Notes: generated from the letters alone by a model not told the origin. A stretch of DNA of 64,000 nucleotides from Agrypnia vestita (GCA_016648135.1 JADDOH010002318.1:50072-114071); one strand, 5' to 3'; positions 45,101-52,963 are shown, counted from the stretch's first letter. Numbers and translations are program-made.

Positions 45101-45416
45101 GAAAAAACATTTTTTGATTATTGTGTGCAAGTATTATTTTAAAACTTTATTACAGAGTAAGTATTTGTTCATACTAAGATTTGACAACTATTTAAAGAAT
45201 ATCAACAACACTAATAATAGTAAAATCTCAGAGTTAATTATTAATTCACCAAGAAAAGGGATTGATTTAATTTACCTCTTGCTCAGAAGATACTCGTCTC
45301 ATGTCGTCGTCTTCAGAGTCGGATTGAATCTCGTGAACATCCTGCTGGTCATCTCTCTCGGATTCTTCATCACCCTTAGTTTTAATATTGGAACTGGCCA
45401 CAGAATCAGACTCCAT
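29838..45416 (-). CDS. MEP-1: MEP-1 zinc-finger chromatin protein, seven exons
   Basis: Exons (minus strand): 45416-45276, 44251-43201, 42883-42126, 40525-40292, 33062-32761, 30388-30268, 30188-29838. The lengths (141, 1051, 758, 234, 302, 121, 351) sum to 986 codons including TAA, all joins keep frame, and all introns have GT-AG borders. The product has an acidic, serine-rich N-terminus, a long charged region with an E/K coiled coil near the end of exon 2, a proline-rich linker and seven zinc fingers: three in exon 3, then one in exon 5 and one across exons 5-6, one across exons 6-7 and one in exon 7. The finger order and phrases such as A-M-A-H-H-M-E-T-P-H and D-I-L-Y-H-M-E-A-E-H match MEP-1 as I know it. 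In Drosophila MEP-1 pairs with Mi-2 in the dMec repressor; in C. elegans it silences germline genes in soma. It acts in the nucleus. The last codons follow a possible splice donor (AAT/GTAAGA), so the true C-terminus could differ. Confidence 0.87.
30268..30388 (-). CDS. MEP-1: MEP-1 exon 6, rest of finger 5 and start of 6
   Basis: 121 nt between TTTTTAG and GTAAGG. It completes finger 5 (F-F-T-D-Q-G-L-E-R-H-L-L-G-S-H) and starts finger 6 (C-P-A-C-G-K). Confidence 0.9.
31209..32047 (-). mobile_element. pogo/Tigger-like deletion derivative
   Basis: The ends CACGGTGGAACCTCTCATAA and (inverted) CAGTGGAACCTCTCATAATG are terminal repeats of about 24 bp, with TA outside the right end and TG outside the left. 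On the minus strand a frame (31832-31632) reads K-R-I-K-I-T-V-E-M-K-C-Q-I-I-E-K-R-E-L-G, like the CENP-B-type HTH at the start of Tigger transposases. It continues nearly at once, in another frame, into E-K-H-H-A-N-E-E-V-A-M-R-V and H-F-H-Q-I-L-K-R, like the C-terminus. The DDE core is missing. It lies in MEP-1 intron 5. Confidence 0.75.
32143..32338. mobile_element. GGGCC-family MITE with neighbouring partial copy
   Basis: A complete short member at 32225-32334 begins GGCCCGGTTGTTTCAAGTTG and ends GAAACAACCAGGC, with TAA outside each end. Its arms are almost a perfect fold-back (AAAGCATAA and TATGCTTT). A partial copy of the GTTGTATC subtype sits at 32143-32185. Confidence 0.85.
32470..32757 (+). 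pseudogene. LINE relic, C-terminus and (AAT)n tail
   Basis: The 75-codon frame (32495-32722) has L-R-G-H-H-L-K-L-N-K-S-R, then R-V-V-N-M-W-N-S-L-P-E-G-V-V-S-A-A-S-V-N-Q-F-K. This is the usual ending of CR1/L2-type ORF2 proteins (W-N-x-L-P and V-N-x-F-K). An (AAT)n tail runs to the border of MEP-1 exon 5: the LINE tail ends one to two bases from the splice donor GT of that exon. Confidence 0.85.
32761..33062 (-). CDS. MEP-1: MEP-1 exon 5, zinc finger 4 and half of 5
   Basis: From CCCCACAG/GGCGGC to TTCAG/GTGATT, 302 nt, phase 0 to 2. A Pro-rich stretch (A-L-P-A-A-P-P-P-L-A-R-S) leads to a finger C-E-I-C...H-L-Q-W-I-H and then the cysteine pair C-Q-K-C of the next finger, completed in exon 6. 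Confidence 0.9.
33125..33660 (+). pseudogene. LINE relic, ORF2 C-terminus
   Basis: The frame 33208-33543 reads M-V-Y-D-L-K-Y-R-T-P-T and later H-N-T-R-V-A, I-C-N-G-L-K-P-Y-N-D-L-P, with L-Q-R-Q-Q-N-K-I-L-K just before it. These are hallmarks of the RT thumb and C-terminus in CR1/Jockey-type LINEs. An A-rich 3' tail (33655-33680) lies next to the mariner. It sits in MEP-1 intron 4. Confidence 0.8.
33689..34975 (+). mobile_element. Nearly intact mariner transposon (1287 bp)
   Basis: Ends TTAGGTCCTTACATATGAAA and the exact inverse, flanked by TA (33687-33688, 34976-34977). The terminal repeat is about 29 bp. It contains one transposase frame (33875-34897) with a late stop. Length, ends and TA target all fit the mariner family. 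The two TIRs are almost identical, so the copy is young. It lies in MEP-1 intron 4, opposite to the gene. Confidence 0.97.
33875..34831 (+). CDS. Mariner transposase, DD34D, late premature stop
   Basis: 318 residues. An N-terminal HTH region (G-T-S-V-A-E-T-A-R-R-I), then G-R-P at 62-64, W-V-P-H-E-L at 115-120, the first catalytic D152 (I-T-C-D-E-K-W), the second D244 (H-D-N-A-R-P-H-T) and the third D279 (Y-S-P-D-L-A-P-T-D-Y), with 34 residues between the last two. All three acidic residues are present. A TAA at 34829-34831 replaces a sense codon. The frame then stays open for 21 more codons to a second stop at 34895-34897, which gives the usual mariner length of about 340. The cut removes only the tail, so residual activity cannot be excluded. 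The wording is closest to cecropia-type mariners in my memory. Confidence 0.92.
   Translation: MKNAKIYRIIYAYEFHRGTSVAETARRINDVYGDGAAKENTVRFWFQRFRSGNFDLQNKPRGRPETKVDNEELKAIVEADTSQTTSELAAGCGVSDKTVLIHLKQIGKVKKLERWVPHELSEANQQTRVDCCVALLNRHNNEGILNRIITCDEKWILYDNRKRSSQWLNPAEPAKPCPKRKLTPKKLLVSVWWTSAGVVHYSFLKSGQTITADVYCQQLQTMMEKLAAKQPRLVNRSRPLLLHDNARPHTAQQTATKLEELQLECLRHPPYSPDLAPTDYHFFRNLDNFLQRKKFNSDGAVQTAFKDFIDSRPNGFFS
35540..35890. repeat. Inverted and direct repeats at the DIRS 3' end
   Basis: ATATGGGAGTTTTACCTACC to TCCAGAATATACATGTGAGA (about 35552-35616) recurs inverted at about 35770-35834 and, in part, direct at about 35845-35870. Split inverted/direct terminal repeats of this kind belong to DIRS-type retroelements, which integrate by a tyrosine recombinase rather than a DDE integrase. 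Confidence 0.75.
35914..37746 (-). pseudogene. 5'-truncated DIRS retroelement: RNase H and tyrosine recombinase
   Basis: Read on the minus strand. Frame A (37746-36856) starts W-W-Q-N-N-L and holds an RNase H domain: S-T-D-A-A-G-T-G-W-G, later E-M-Y-A-I-L, S-D-N-K-T-V and D-H-L-S-R-G. Frame B overlaps its end (from about 36880, within 37741-36425): W-R-K-S-T-L-N-T-Y-R-Q-A-W-K-K-W, then S-T-I-A-L-H-K-S-A-I-S, the core-binding part of a tyrosine recombinase. Frame C (36462-35914) continues with G-R-R-V-H-D-L-T-L-L (catalytic Arg), G-S-A-R-S-A-V-A-S and a last F-S-K-F-Y (candidate nucleophile Tyr). The overlap of the RNase H and recombinase frames is typical of DIRS1-like elements. The reverse transcriptase is missing upstream of 37746, and a small deletion plus frameshift near 36440 breaks the recombinase. 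A dead copy in MEP-1 intron 4. Confidence 0.88.
37747..38160 (+). repeat. Probable LINE 3' UTR with (AAAAT)n tail
   Basis: AT-rich, ending TGTTTCCCAAATAAAATAAA and five AAAAT units (38139-38160). No coding frame is left. It could be the insertion that cut off the 5' part of the DIRS element. Confidence 0.45.
38628..40262 (-). pseudogene. LINE reverse-transcriptase relic split by a hAT element
   Basis: On the minus strand, 40262-40212 and 39286-38628 form one ORF2 C-terminal half once the hAT element (39295-40211) and one copy of its target duplication are set aside. Readable parts are V-Y-E-I-K-Y-L-G-V-I-L-D, I-I-S-P-H-I-N-Y-C, N-I-K-K-L-Y-V-M-Q-N-R-A-M-R-I-I-L and Y-N-T-R-N-R. There are stops and frameshifts. 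These belong to the palm/thumb end of CR1/L2-like RTs. It sits in MEP-1 intron 4. Confidence 0.8.
39295..40211. mobile_element. hAT non-autonomous element, 917 bp, exact 8-bp TSD
   Basis: Ends TAGGGATGGGTCGTCGACG and inverted TAGGGATGGGCGTTGAATGG, with ATATTTAC on both sides (39287-39294, 40212-40219). Near the ends are many copies of the palindrome-rich words CAACTAGTTGA and GTCGACG. No transposase. It is close to the element at 60970-62731 but lacks about 850 bp from the middle. Confidence 0.93.
40292..40525 (-). CDS. MEP-1: MEP-1 exon 4, Pro/Ala-rich linker
   Basis: 78 codons, phase 0 at both ends (TTTCACAG/ACG and CCA/GTAAGT). It encodes a basic start, then alternating P/A segments and Y-R-P-G-Q-Q-L-V-L-P. 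It is GC-rich against an AT-rich background, which supports coding. Transposons crowd both sides: a hAT MITE starts 33 bp upstream and a LINE relic ends about 30 bp downstream. Confidence 0.85.
40558..40993. mobile_element. hAT MITE, 436 bp, exact 8-bp TSD
   Basis: Ends TTAGGGAATGCAATCC and inverted TAGGGAATGCAATCACGAG, with GTGTTACC on both sides (40550-40557 and 40994-41001). GGGATC words recur inside. It lies in MEP-1 intron 3, starting 33 bp from the exon 4 acceptor. Confidence 0.92.
41070..42065 (+). pseudogene. Old, heavily decayed mariner
   Basis: With many frame changes and stops the translation still shows W-S-K-H-F-R-T-G-D-F-N-L-K, then M-T-R-D-E-N-W-M-L-Y-S-N (first catalytic D region) and Q-H-D-N-V-R-L-H-T (second D region). 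The region around 41860 corresponds to the third. Order and spacing fit a mariner transposase. Its sequence is far from the young mariner at 33689, so it belongs to a different, older wave. In MEP-1 intron 3. Confidence 0.75.
42126..42883 (-). CDS. MEP-1: MEP-1 exon 3, zinc fingers 1-3
   Basis: It starts TTCCAG/GTCGCC (phase 1) and ends TTCAAG/GTCTGT (phase 0). It encodes another acidic stretch, then a conserved block (V-N-L-V-Q-E-Y-V-Q-S-D-L-L) and three fingers: C-K-Y-C with H-H...H, C-N-F-C with H...H, and C-S-N-C-P-F-E with H...C (C2HC). The donor GTCTGT is weak, but the phase demands it. Confidence 0.9.
43201..44251 (-). CDS. MEP-1: MEP-1 exon 2, acidic and coiled-coil region
   Basis: 350 codons plus one base, from GCAG/GATTCA to AAAAAG/GTAATT. 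It starts D-S-D-E-M-D-S-D-D-D-S-S-E-E-E and holds a long low-structure region. A run with E-L-E-E-K-R-L-E-E-E-K likely forms a coiled coil. It ends S-P-K-K-K-K-S-D-K-K, a plausible nuclear-localisation signal. Confidence 0.9.
45276..45416 (-). CDS. MEP-1: MEP-1 exon 1 (start codon)
   Basis: 47 codons from ATG (45416) to GAG/GTAAAT. It encodes an acidic segment with S-D-S-E-D-D-D. This ATG is chosen because the exon joins exon 2 in phase 0 and the acidic run continues there. Upstream DNA is transposon-rich. Confidence 0.8.
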
Positions 45417-46210
45417 GGTAGAATCATTACCACAAAATATAGACCATAATCGTTACTATTAGTACAATCGTACAATGTACAATTGTTGGCTGGAGAATTA
45501 CAAGTTACAAGTTGCCGGCAAACTTCTTGAAAAATTTTGGCGTAGTGGGGGAATTAGTGATGGGTCCGCTCTGTACTCACTACTACAATGTAGTACTACA
45601 TTACATTGAAGTGTACACTTCACACCTTTTGAAGTGTAGTGCACACTACAAACTACACACACTTCAAAGTTATTGAAAGTATATACTTCAAATAGTACGC
45701 TTCATTCATAGAGTACACTACAAAGTACACACACTTCAAAGTTATCTAAAGTACGAGCACAGACATCAAATAGTACATTTTTATGTGAAATTTTTGGAAA
45801 TCGAAACATGTTTTGAAAAACTTTTGTAAACTGAAACCCCCCGCCCCTCATGGTTTGAAAAATTTTGGGAACGAACGAAGAAATCTCTGGAAACTGAAAC
45901 AACCTCCCCCCCATGGTTGAAAAATTTTGGGACTGAATTAAGAAATCTGGTTGGCAACCTTTTTTTTTTAGTCATCAAACTTTTTATTTGGGAAAAAATA
46001 TAATTACTTCATCATTATTACTACAATTTTCTAGTTCAATTACTTCACTTCATGTAGTTTTTACTATAAATGTACACTTTGTAGTCTTCAATCTGATTAA
46101 CGTGTGTGTGTGTTGTAGTCTTCATTTCGAAATGTAGTTTTTCTTTTAAATCAAATTAATTAATCAATTAGAAAGACATACAGAAAAATCTAATTCACGA
46201 AAAAATATTA

Positions 46211-46284
46211 GGTTGCAACTAGAATTCGAACCCAGGTCACCTCCTTTCTGGGGCCGATGCTCTGACCACTAAGCTATAGAAACC
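46211..46284 (-). repeat. tRNA-like sequence, probably SINE head
   Basis: 74 nt, exactly tRNA length. The A box reads TAGCTTAGTGGTCAGAGCA and the B box GGGTTCGAATTC. The T arm pairs fully (CTGGG with TCTAG, using G-T). The acceptor stem pairs at five of seven positions and the anticodon stem at only two. A functional tRNA is unlikely. Confidence 0.55.
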
Positions 46285-46565
46285 CTCTATGTTTCCGTGA
46301 ATATATCGACCTTATATGTAGTTCTTATTTTTATTATTATTGATAAATTTGATTAATTTTTATTTTTGTCCATAGAGCAATCCACTTTTTTGATACGGTA
46401 GTTGAAATTACTTTGCAATGCCACCGCTAGATGGATGCCAGAATTAACTGAATAATTCATTTTATTTGGACATACATTTATACAACAGATATTATATATA
46501 TATTCAACAGATATTATTATTATATATATTTATATAACAGATATTATTATTATATATTAGTTTTC

Positions 46566-46679
46566 CCTTCGCTAGGGGGAATGCGCAGAAGACAAAATTT
46601 GGGTCTCGTTGGTGGAATGGTACATGCGCAAACTTCCCCCCACTACGCCGAAAAATTTCAAGATGTTTGCCGGCTACTG
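46566..46679. mobile_element. Truncated MITE, CAGTAGCC family
   Basis: It shares GAATGCGCAGAAGACAAAAT, the GTTGGTGGAA stretch and the end GTTTGCCGGCTACTG with the full copies at 46833 and 48371. TA follows at 46680-46681. The left terminus is lost. Confidence 0.85.
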
Positions 46680-46832
46680 TACTAGGTACCTATTACTGCC
46701 AATTAGTGATGAGTCCACTCTGTACTTCATTATGCTCGACTTCACACGTTTTTAGTCGAACTATAAACTTCAATCGGCTGCAGCCGTGATGTGTCAATGA
46801 AGTACATACTTAATTATACTCGACCTCACATA

Positions 46833-46975
46833 CAGTAGCCGGCAAACATCTTGAAATTCTGTGGCGTAGTGGGGGGACGTTTGCGCATCTACCTTTCCAC
46901 CAACGAGACCCAAATTTCGTCTTCTGCGCATTCCCCCACTTAGCCAAAGAATTTCATGAAGTTTGCCGGCAACTG
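46833..46975. mobile_element. 143-bp MITE, CAGTAGCC family, TA target
   Basis: CAGTAGCCGGCAAACATC on the left and, inverted, CAGTTGCCGGCAAACTTCAT on the right, with TA outside both. Arms extend about 50 bp. A Tc1/mariner-type MITE fits. A single end of the same family sits at 45510-45545. Confidence 0.9.
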
Positions 46976-48370
46976 TATCACACGTTTTTATTAGAACTTT
47001 AAACGCCTACCGCCGTGAAGCGTGACTTTAAGTGAAGTGTATCGAATGAGCACTTCACTTTCACAGTTCACTTTTAGTAATATTAAAATGAACAGATTCA
47101 ATCCCGCTCTCTAAATGAATGATCCTCAATAACATTCAAATCCCACACCCAGTCTGAAATTATTTGGTGGATAAATGAACGAACTAATTAAATAATTTTT
47201 AACCTCACGCAAAATTTTGTAGTAGTGCAGTTTTGAAGTACTACTGTAAATAAATGCAAGCATATTGTATTATATTTTTAACATTACCACAAACCTATAT
47301 TTTTAAAATAATGTTCATTAATTTGTATTTAGGGCAAAGCAACACTTGAAGAAAATAATTCGTTTTATACATTTTATTACATAAATAATATAAATATCAA
47401 AATACTATATATGTGGTGTATAAAAGCAAAGGCAGCAATATCCAAAAAATAAAAAATATTTTGAATGCAGTCATCGAGGATTATTTATTTAAAATTTACT
47501 GAATTCTAAATTTTATGTATCTATTCCTTCCATAATCACGTTTCCTATAAATTTATAGGCTGTGTTTCCTATAAAATCATAAATTCATTAATTATTTATA
47601 ATAAATGGATTTATAATATTTATAATTAATGAAATTATTATTAATAATTTTATAATTCAGTACATAAATTAGTAATCCTCGATGACTGCACTCTATTTTT
47701 GTTTTGGATATCGCTGCCTTTCTTTTATACCCCACATATACGATGTTTCGCAAACATGACTGCAGATATTACCCCACTCAACGCTAGTGGTTGACGACAC
47801 CTTTTATTTGACGGAATAACTTGATTTTTCGACGAAACTCAACGTCATGTAGACATTTCTAGAGCCTGCCCTACATGTCTTTTTACGATTAACCAAAGGT
47901 AGCCTCAGACATGGTCACTATTTTTCTTTAACAAACAAGCGTGTGCTCGCTCACCTCGAGAGTTGCATAAAAGTTTTATCGCTAGTCCGTCACGAAATGA
48001 CTTTAACCAATCTACAATGCGATTTCTAGTAACAAATTGACATACCTGCATATTATACAAATTATTTGTTTATGTATTAATGTTGGTATTCTTATCTGGT
48101 GGAACTTTTAGTTCATTAAAGTAGACGAAGTGCGTAATATTTCGGTACCTATTACAAATGAAGTGTTCATTTTGAAGCCTTCATTCTGAAATAAAGTTTC
48201 GCCCATCGCTAATGTATAACATTAGTTTACGCAAACCATAGATACAAGAGAAACACGTAAAACACCGACAAAACGGGGAACTTAAGCAATGTATTCACTA
48301 GGGGACAAATCGCGCAACATTCCGCGCGCATGTCGCATCAACAATCATGTCTCGGGGACAATGACGTGTA

Positions 48371-48513
48371 CAGTAGCTGGCAAACATCTTGAAATTTTTT
48401 GGCGCAGTGGGGGGGAGTTGGCGCATGTACCATTCCACCAAAGAGACCCAAATTTTGTCTTCTGCGCATTCCCCCACTACGCCAAAAAATTTCAAGAAGT
48501 TTGCCGAAAACTG
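48371..48513. mobile_element. 143-bp MITE, CAGTAGCC family, second full copy
   Basis: Same length and same ends as the copy at 46833 (CAGTAGCTGGCAAACATC and inverted CAGTTTTCGGCAAACTTC), with TA on both sides. Nested in the Harbinger-like element. Confidence 0.9.
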
Positions 48514-48631
48514 TACACACCGGGACTCGCATATCACTTGTCGCGGAAATGTTGCCCGAAGAGGTTTTGATGATTAGTGCTGCGAATCTATTTATTCTAA
48601 CCAGTTTATCGAAACGTAAGAGGAGAAAAAG

Positions 48632-48853
48632 ATGATGGGTGCAAAATTATTTACTGCAAAGAGAAAGAAGGATGGATATTCATGTGATCTTCGAATGTCT
48701 GACCGATCTTTTGTCAATTTCACTCGAATGACAACTGATTTTGAAAATTTATTACAAATGATCGGGCCTTCCATAGCCAAGCAAGACACAGTATTATGGA
48801 ACACTGTTGGTCCTCACATCAGACTTGCAATTACAGCTCGATCAGTTGGATAA
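48632..48853 (+). pseudogene. Harbinger transposase N-terminal fragment
   Basis: 73 codons. F-x-x-F-T-R-M-T-T-D-F-E-N-L-L-Q-M-I-G-P, then K-Q-D-T-V and I-R-L-A-I-T-A-R. This is the region before the DDE domain in HARBI1-type transposases, where a phrase ending L-A-I-T-L-R-F-L-A-T-G is usual. Here it ends early in a stop. Confidence 0.7.
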
Positions 48854-49109
48854 CAATCTCGTTTCCCCACACTAATATCATGTTGAGTAGTATACAGTTA
48901 CAGCGCATGCGCATTCACTTGTAAACATACCATGTGGTACTGACGCGCGGCGCGGTGTCGCTCGGGTATCGTGCGCATGGCAACGTTGCCACGGCACGTA
49001 GAAATGCCGCGCTATTTTGCGCGCGACGTCGCGGAACAGTGCGCAGCGTCACGTAGACTCTATGCCGCGCGTGATGTTGAGGGACAATTTGTCCCCTAGT
49101 GAATACATG

Positions 49110-50075
49110 GCTTTATGAGATTTTTGTAATTATATAACATACATATTCACATAAATTAAAACTAAATAGAGGGCAAAATCTCATAAATTCTTTTTTATTT
49201 ATTAACTAGGCATGTTATTTTATCCCATTTTTACTAGTTGTGTTGATGTTTTTTATTTTAGTTTTTTAAATATTTTGTATTTGTTTATAATATTTTTGTT
49301 TAACAAATTAACATACCTACATTGTATTTTCATGAAAAATTACGTGAAGAGTTTTATTATTCATTACCATGATCATGTTAATCCACCTTCCACAACGTTT
49401 TCATTACCATCCTCTTGGATTTCATTACCTTCGATTGATATATTTTCAAATTCATTTTTCTCGATTAAATGAGTTTCTGTGGATTTTGTCTGTTAATTGC
49501 CTAGTTCAATTTTTCATTATAACTTCAGCCAATTTTTTTTCCGCCAAAACTTGAATTTGCACTAAATCGCGGAACGAGCCAATAACCAGCACTTCTTATG
49601 GATAAGTCCAGGTATATCTCAATGGTTAATACAGACCACAGACAGATATTTCTCGAAGAGTGAAACATATAGAAAGGGGCGAAATCGTAAAAACCGCCTA
49701 TCTGGCTCGAGTTCTCGGCCATTTATGCCAATTTAAAGAATAAATATTTAAATCTTTAAGATAATATTTTAGTTTATAAGATGTAAATGTTTTGTATTTT
49801 GTTACGTAAAATAGAGATTTTGGACAGATTTTTTTAAATTCACGCTGCAAAGCCGTGGCGTTGGTAAATATATCCACCCCAGGTGCGGGCGGTTTCCCGC
49901 ATAGAGAAAATACGATAAAAGCTGGCTCTATCTTTCTCCCTCTGTCGGCTCTGAACACCAGTCCCGAGTAGTTACCATTTTTTATCCTGAGCCTAGAATT
50001 TTATTGTGAGAGCCCTTTACGAAGAGGATATTTGAGGAGTCGCCTCGGACAGGAGTCAAATCGGACATCCAAAAC
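49110..50075. other. No gene supported
   Basis: AT-rich DNA between two transposon nests. Overlapping short frames on both strands carry no domain. Confidence 0.4.
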
Positions 50076-50541
50076 CAGGGGTCGGCAGACTTCACAAATG
50101 AACCAGAGCGCCATATATACTCGTATATATATATTTTTTCAGACAAAAACATGTGATAAGTTCAAGTTTTCTTATTTAATATTTGGCTTAGAACGGTGAC
50201 AATGCATCGCTTTTGAAAGCTTTACATCTAGCAATTAGCTACTTATTTTCAAATTTAGGCATGATTGTAGATTATCACCTGTCAATTTGCTTCTTAGCCA
50301 TTTTTTTATATGATTCATAGAAGAGTTTGTTCGTTGTGTATTGTAGGCAACATGTGTGAGCTCGAAGGTAAAGAATATGCATGTAGTGGTAGAGTATGCT
50401 TCAGTTCGTTTCAGTTCGTTCAGCGGTCCACTTCATGAAGCTGGTTGAGTGGAGGTGAAAATGGAGTTGGTGTCTCTAAAGAGCCGCAAACTCTTTTGCA
50501 GAGAGCCCCATACGGCTCGCAAGCTGCGTTCTGCAGACCCA
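50076..50541. mobile_element. hAT (Charlie-type) derivative
   Basis: The left end CAGGGGTCGGCAGACTTC is followed by CAGAGCGCCATA. The right part has GGCTCGCAAGCTGCGTTCTG and ends CAGACCC. These match the known hAT ends of the form CAGGGGTCGGCA with an inner GGCTCGC-CAGAG. The right terminus is eroded and I cannot confirm the target duplication. Confidence 0.65.
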
Positions 50542-50984
50542 CATCCCAGGCGATATATGATCCTCCGCCGGAGGTTTTCGAGGAAGGCCAAATGCCTTCC
50601 TATCCAGCATGGTGGAACCAGAGACGGTAACGATTAAATAAAATGCTAAATTACGAAACTGAAAAAGTTTGATAACTTTTTAAATACTTATTCAACAATA
50701 TTTCATTTTTCAAATCAGTGATTAATCAGCACCATTGTGCTTAGATAAAGTGATTAAATTGTCAAAATGTTTGCCTGGATGAAAATGAAAACATTGTTAT
50801 TATTTATAAACTTTGCAAAACAACAACACCCCTCCACTCCACAAACCCATTTTTAATTAAATCTGTAACCTAAGTAACGCCGGGTACAGTATATTATAAG
50901 CTTAGTGCCAAAGATTCGGAGGATAATTTCAATACTAATACAATTTTTGCATTCTTGAAGAAAACAAGAGTTTATTATCAATCA

Positions 50985-51475
50985 ATCAATATATATATAT
51001 AAAAAGAAACCTGTGTTTCCCTACCCGCCGAGTTTTCTCCACAACCACCCACCGGTGGTTATGGTGGTGGATAGCCCTTGGTGTCACATTAAAAATATGC
51101 GAGTTTGGTGGGGGTGGCTATGCGTGGGTGATGAAAATGTGCTTTCTAGCATATTCTTTTGTTATGAGAAGGCCGCAAATGCTTCAGATTGTTTCAAAAT
51201 AGGCGCGCCGACTGTGTCGGTGAGTCTAGAAGGTTCCGGGAAAACCTGCTCTAGAAAGCTCTGGAAAGAGAAGGTTCTAAAAAATTCCCGAAAGTTCTAT
51301 AAGGTTCTAAACTGAGTGGCGGAATGTGTTGGTATTTCTAGAAGGTTCCTGTACATTCGATAAATTTCTTGAAAGTTCTGGAAGGAGAATATTCTAGAAG
51401 GTTCGCGAAAGTTCTATCACGATCCAAACAGTGTACTAAAAATCTACGCGTGCGAAGCCGTGCGTGCATAGGTAG
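50985..51475 (+). mobile_element. Helitron-like repeat with GAA/TTC pentamer tract
   Basis: It begins TCAATCAATATATATATATA and ends close to GCGAAGCCGTGCGTGCATAG. This is the layout of common arthropod Helitron-like repeats (5' TC and TA-rich start; 3' GCGAAGCCGCGGG then CTAGT), although the last bases are eroded. The tract 51220-51425 is dense in TTCTAGAAGGTTC-type words. Confidence 0.45.
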
Positions 51476-51599
51476 TTTATATATATCTAATACAAGCAAT
51501 GGCCGACGTTTTTGGGCTTGGCGTGTTAATAATTTGGAAAATACCTTACCTGACTCTGCTGGCGTTTCATAAGTATGCTCTTGAGCTCCAATTAATAAA

Positions 51600-52960
51600 T
51601 AAATAACAGAATTATTTAAACATTGTATATTTATTTAACAACATAAGTTTAACAATATTTACTAAAGTGACAAAAATATCACTAATTACAGGAAAATAAA
51701 AAGGGCTCCATAGATACAAGGGAGAGTTGATCACATCAAATAATACCTCAGTGACTTAGATAATTTCTGTGAGGATTCACAGACCTACACTGGGATATCG
51801 CGCCAAAAAATTGTACATCGATATCAGTCACTGAATATAATCACATGCAAAACATGATAGCAGTTTTGTTTATAATCTTACAAAACTGTTACATTAAAAA
51901 ATGATGAAGTTACCATAGGCACGGGTACATGAACAAAAAACCACGTGTTCCACCAAAAACCTAATGACCCATATTTCTGATTCCTGAAAAAGCAAGCGGC
52001 CATTAACATAGTTAAGAAAAACACCAACTTTTGACAGCTATAAACGTATGCATTCGAATTTAAAAATGAAGGCAAAAAAAACACATAAATATCTCATTTA
52101 TAATCGCCCTATTGAGATTTTACATCTGTTAAAAGTAGAATTAAAAATAAATATTTGGTGCTCATAGTATTAACAGTAATTAATTAAAACTCAATACTCG
52201 TTTGTCATTTTTAGTTTGACTAGCTCATACCACATTCTGAGAAATTGTTGACATGTTTGCCAACCAATCAATGTCTATCAATAATTTTTAGCCAAAATGT
52301 ATAATAAAGCTATAGATTGGAATTTATGTACATATATTAATTTAATAATTTAGATAAATACAAGCAGTCATGACTGCAAATTTGATTCACTTAACAAAAT
52401 AATAAATAATTTTGTACATTTTTATATTTCAGTCTGTTAAAGATCCCAAAATGTAGGGGATTTTTAAAGGATGCGGGATTCAAAAAAGAAAAGCAAAAAA
52501 AAACAGTTTTTAATAAAAGTAATTAAGATTTTGCCGCTCATGCAGGAATGAATTTTTTTAACACAAGATTTGTAACAAACGTTATTGAAAAGAAAACGCC
52601 TTGTGATAAACGTTGTTGAAAAAAGAAAAATTGGCTTCAGTTATCATTTCCTTCCTCAGGAGCAAACATAATCTGAAGAACTAACCAGCTTGGCTGTCTT
52701 TAGAACTGAACAAGTTAATAAAAAAATAGTACAAATTCCAAAATCAACAGATGAGTTTGTAAATGAATTTTCAAATACATTTTAATCATTATTCAATTGA
52801 TGTTTTGCTTATGAATAATATTTTTTAAATAATATAAGTTTTAAAAAAAACATTTAAAGCTTAAAAGTATTTTCAGCTGTACAATATTATGTGAATACAA
52901 TTTTTATGATTCGTTTTTGTATCACTCGCCATTTCAGAACATAAAAAAAAGGGGTAATGT
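51600..52960. other. No gene; includes CCDC51 3' UTR
   Basis: AT-rich. The part nearest 52960 is shared with the 3' side of the CCDC51 paralog (TATTTTCAGCTGTACAAT near 52870), so it probably belongs to the transcript's 3' UTR or its flank. Confidence 0.5.
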
Positions 52961-52963
52961 CTT

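Larger units (their letters stand above)
45505..48210. mobile_element. Nest of hAT-like MITEs upstream of MEP-1
   Basis: TAGTGATGGGTCCGCTCTG at 45554 and TAGTGATGAGTCCACTCTG at 46704 look like two hAT-type ends, and TTCGCCCATCGCTAA near 48200 like an opposite end. The inside is dominated by imperfect fold-back words such as CACTTCA, AGTGTACACTTCA and TGAAGTGTA. I could not match any pair with an 8-bp target duplication. The MITEs listed separately are nested in it. Confidence 0.5.
48289..49108 (+). mobile_element. PIF/Harbinger-like deletion derivative
   Basis: Ends ATGTATTCACTAGGGGACAA and the exact inverse, followed by GC-rich related subterminal parts (GCAACATTCCGCGCGC and its rough inverse). 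It contains a transposase fragment (48632-48853) and a nested MITE (48371-48513). The target duplication is not clear because the terminal repeat may include it. Confidence 0.7.

Noticed and set aside
48298..48635. Several overlapping frames of 62-93 codons on both strands
   Set aside because: They fall on the fold-back MITE at 48371-48513. Fold-back DNA opens similar frames on both strands by chance.
50724..50790. Short similarity between 29137-29185 and 50735-50780 (TTAGATAAAGTGA-T then GTCAAAATGT)
   Set aside because: Too short and without shared borders; probably chance or a very old repeat.
51013..51315. 100-codon frame on the plus strand
   Set aside because: It lies in the Helitron-like repeat and translates the GAA/TTC tract. 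No domain.
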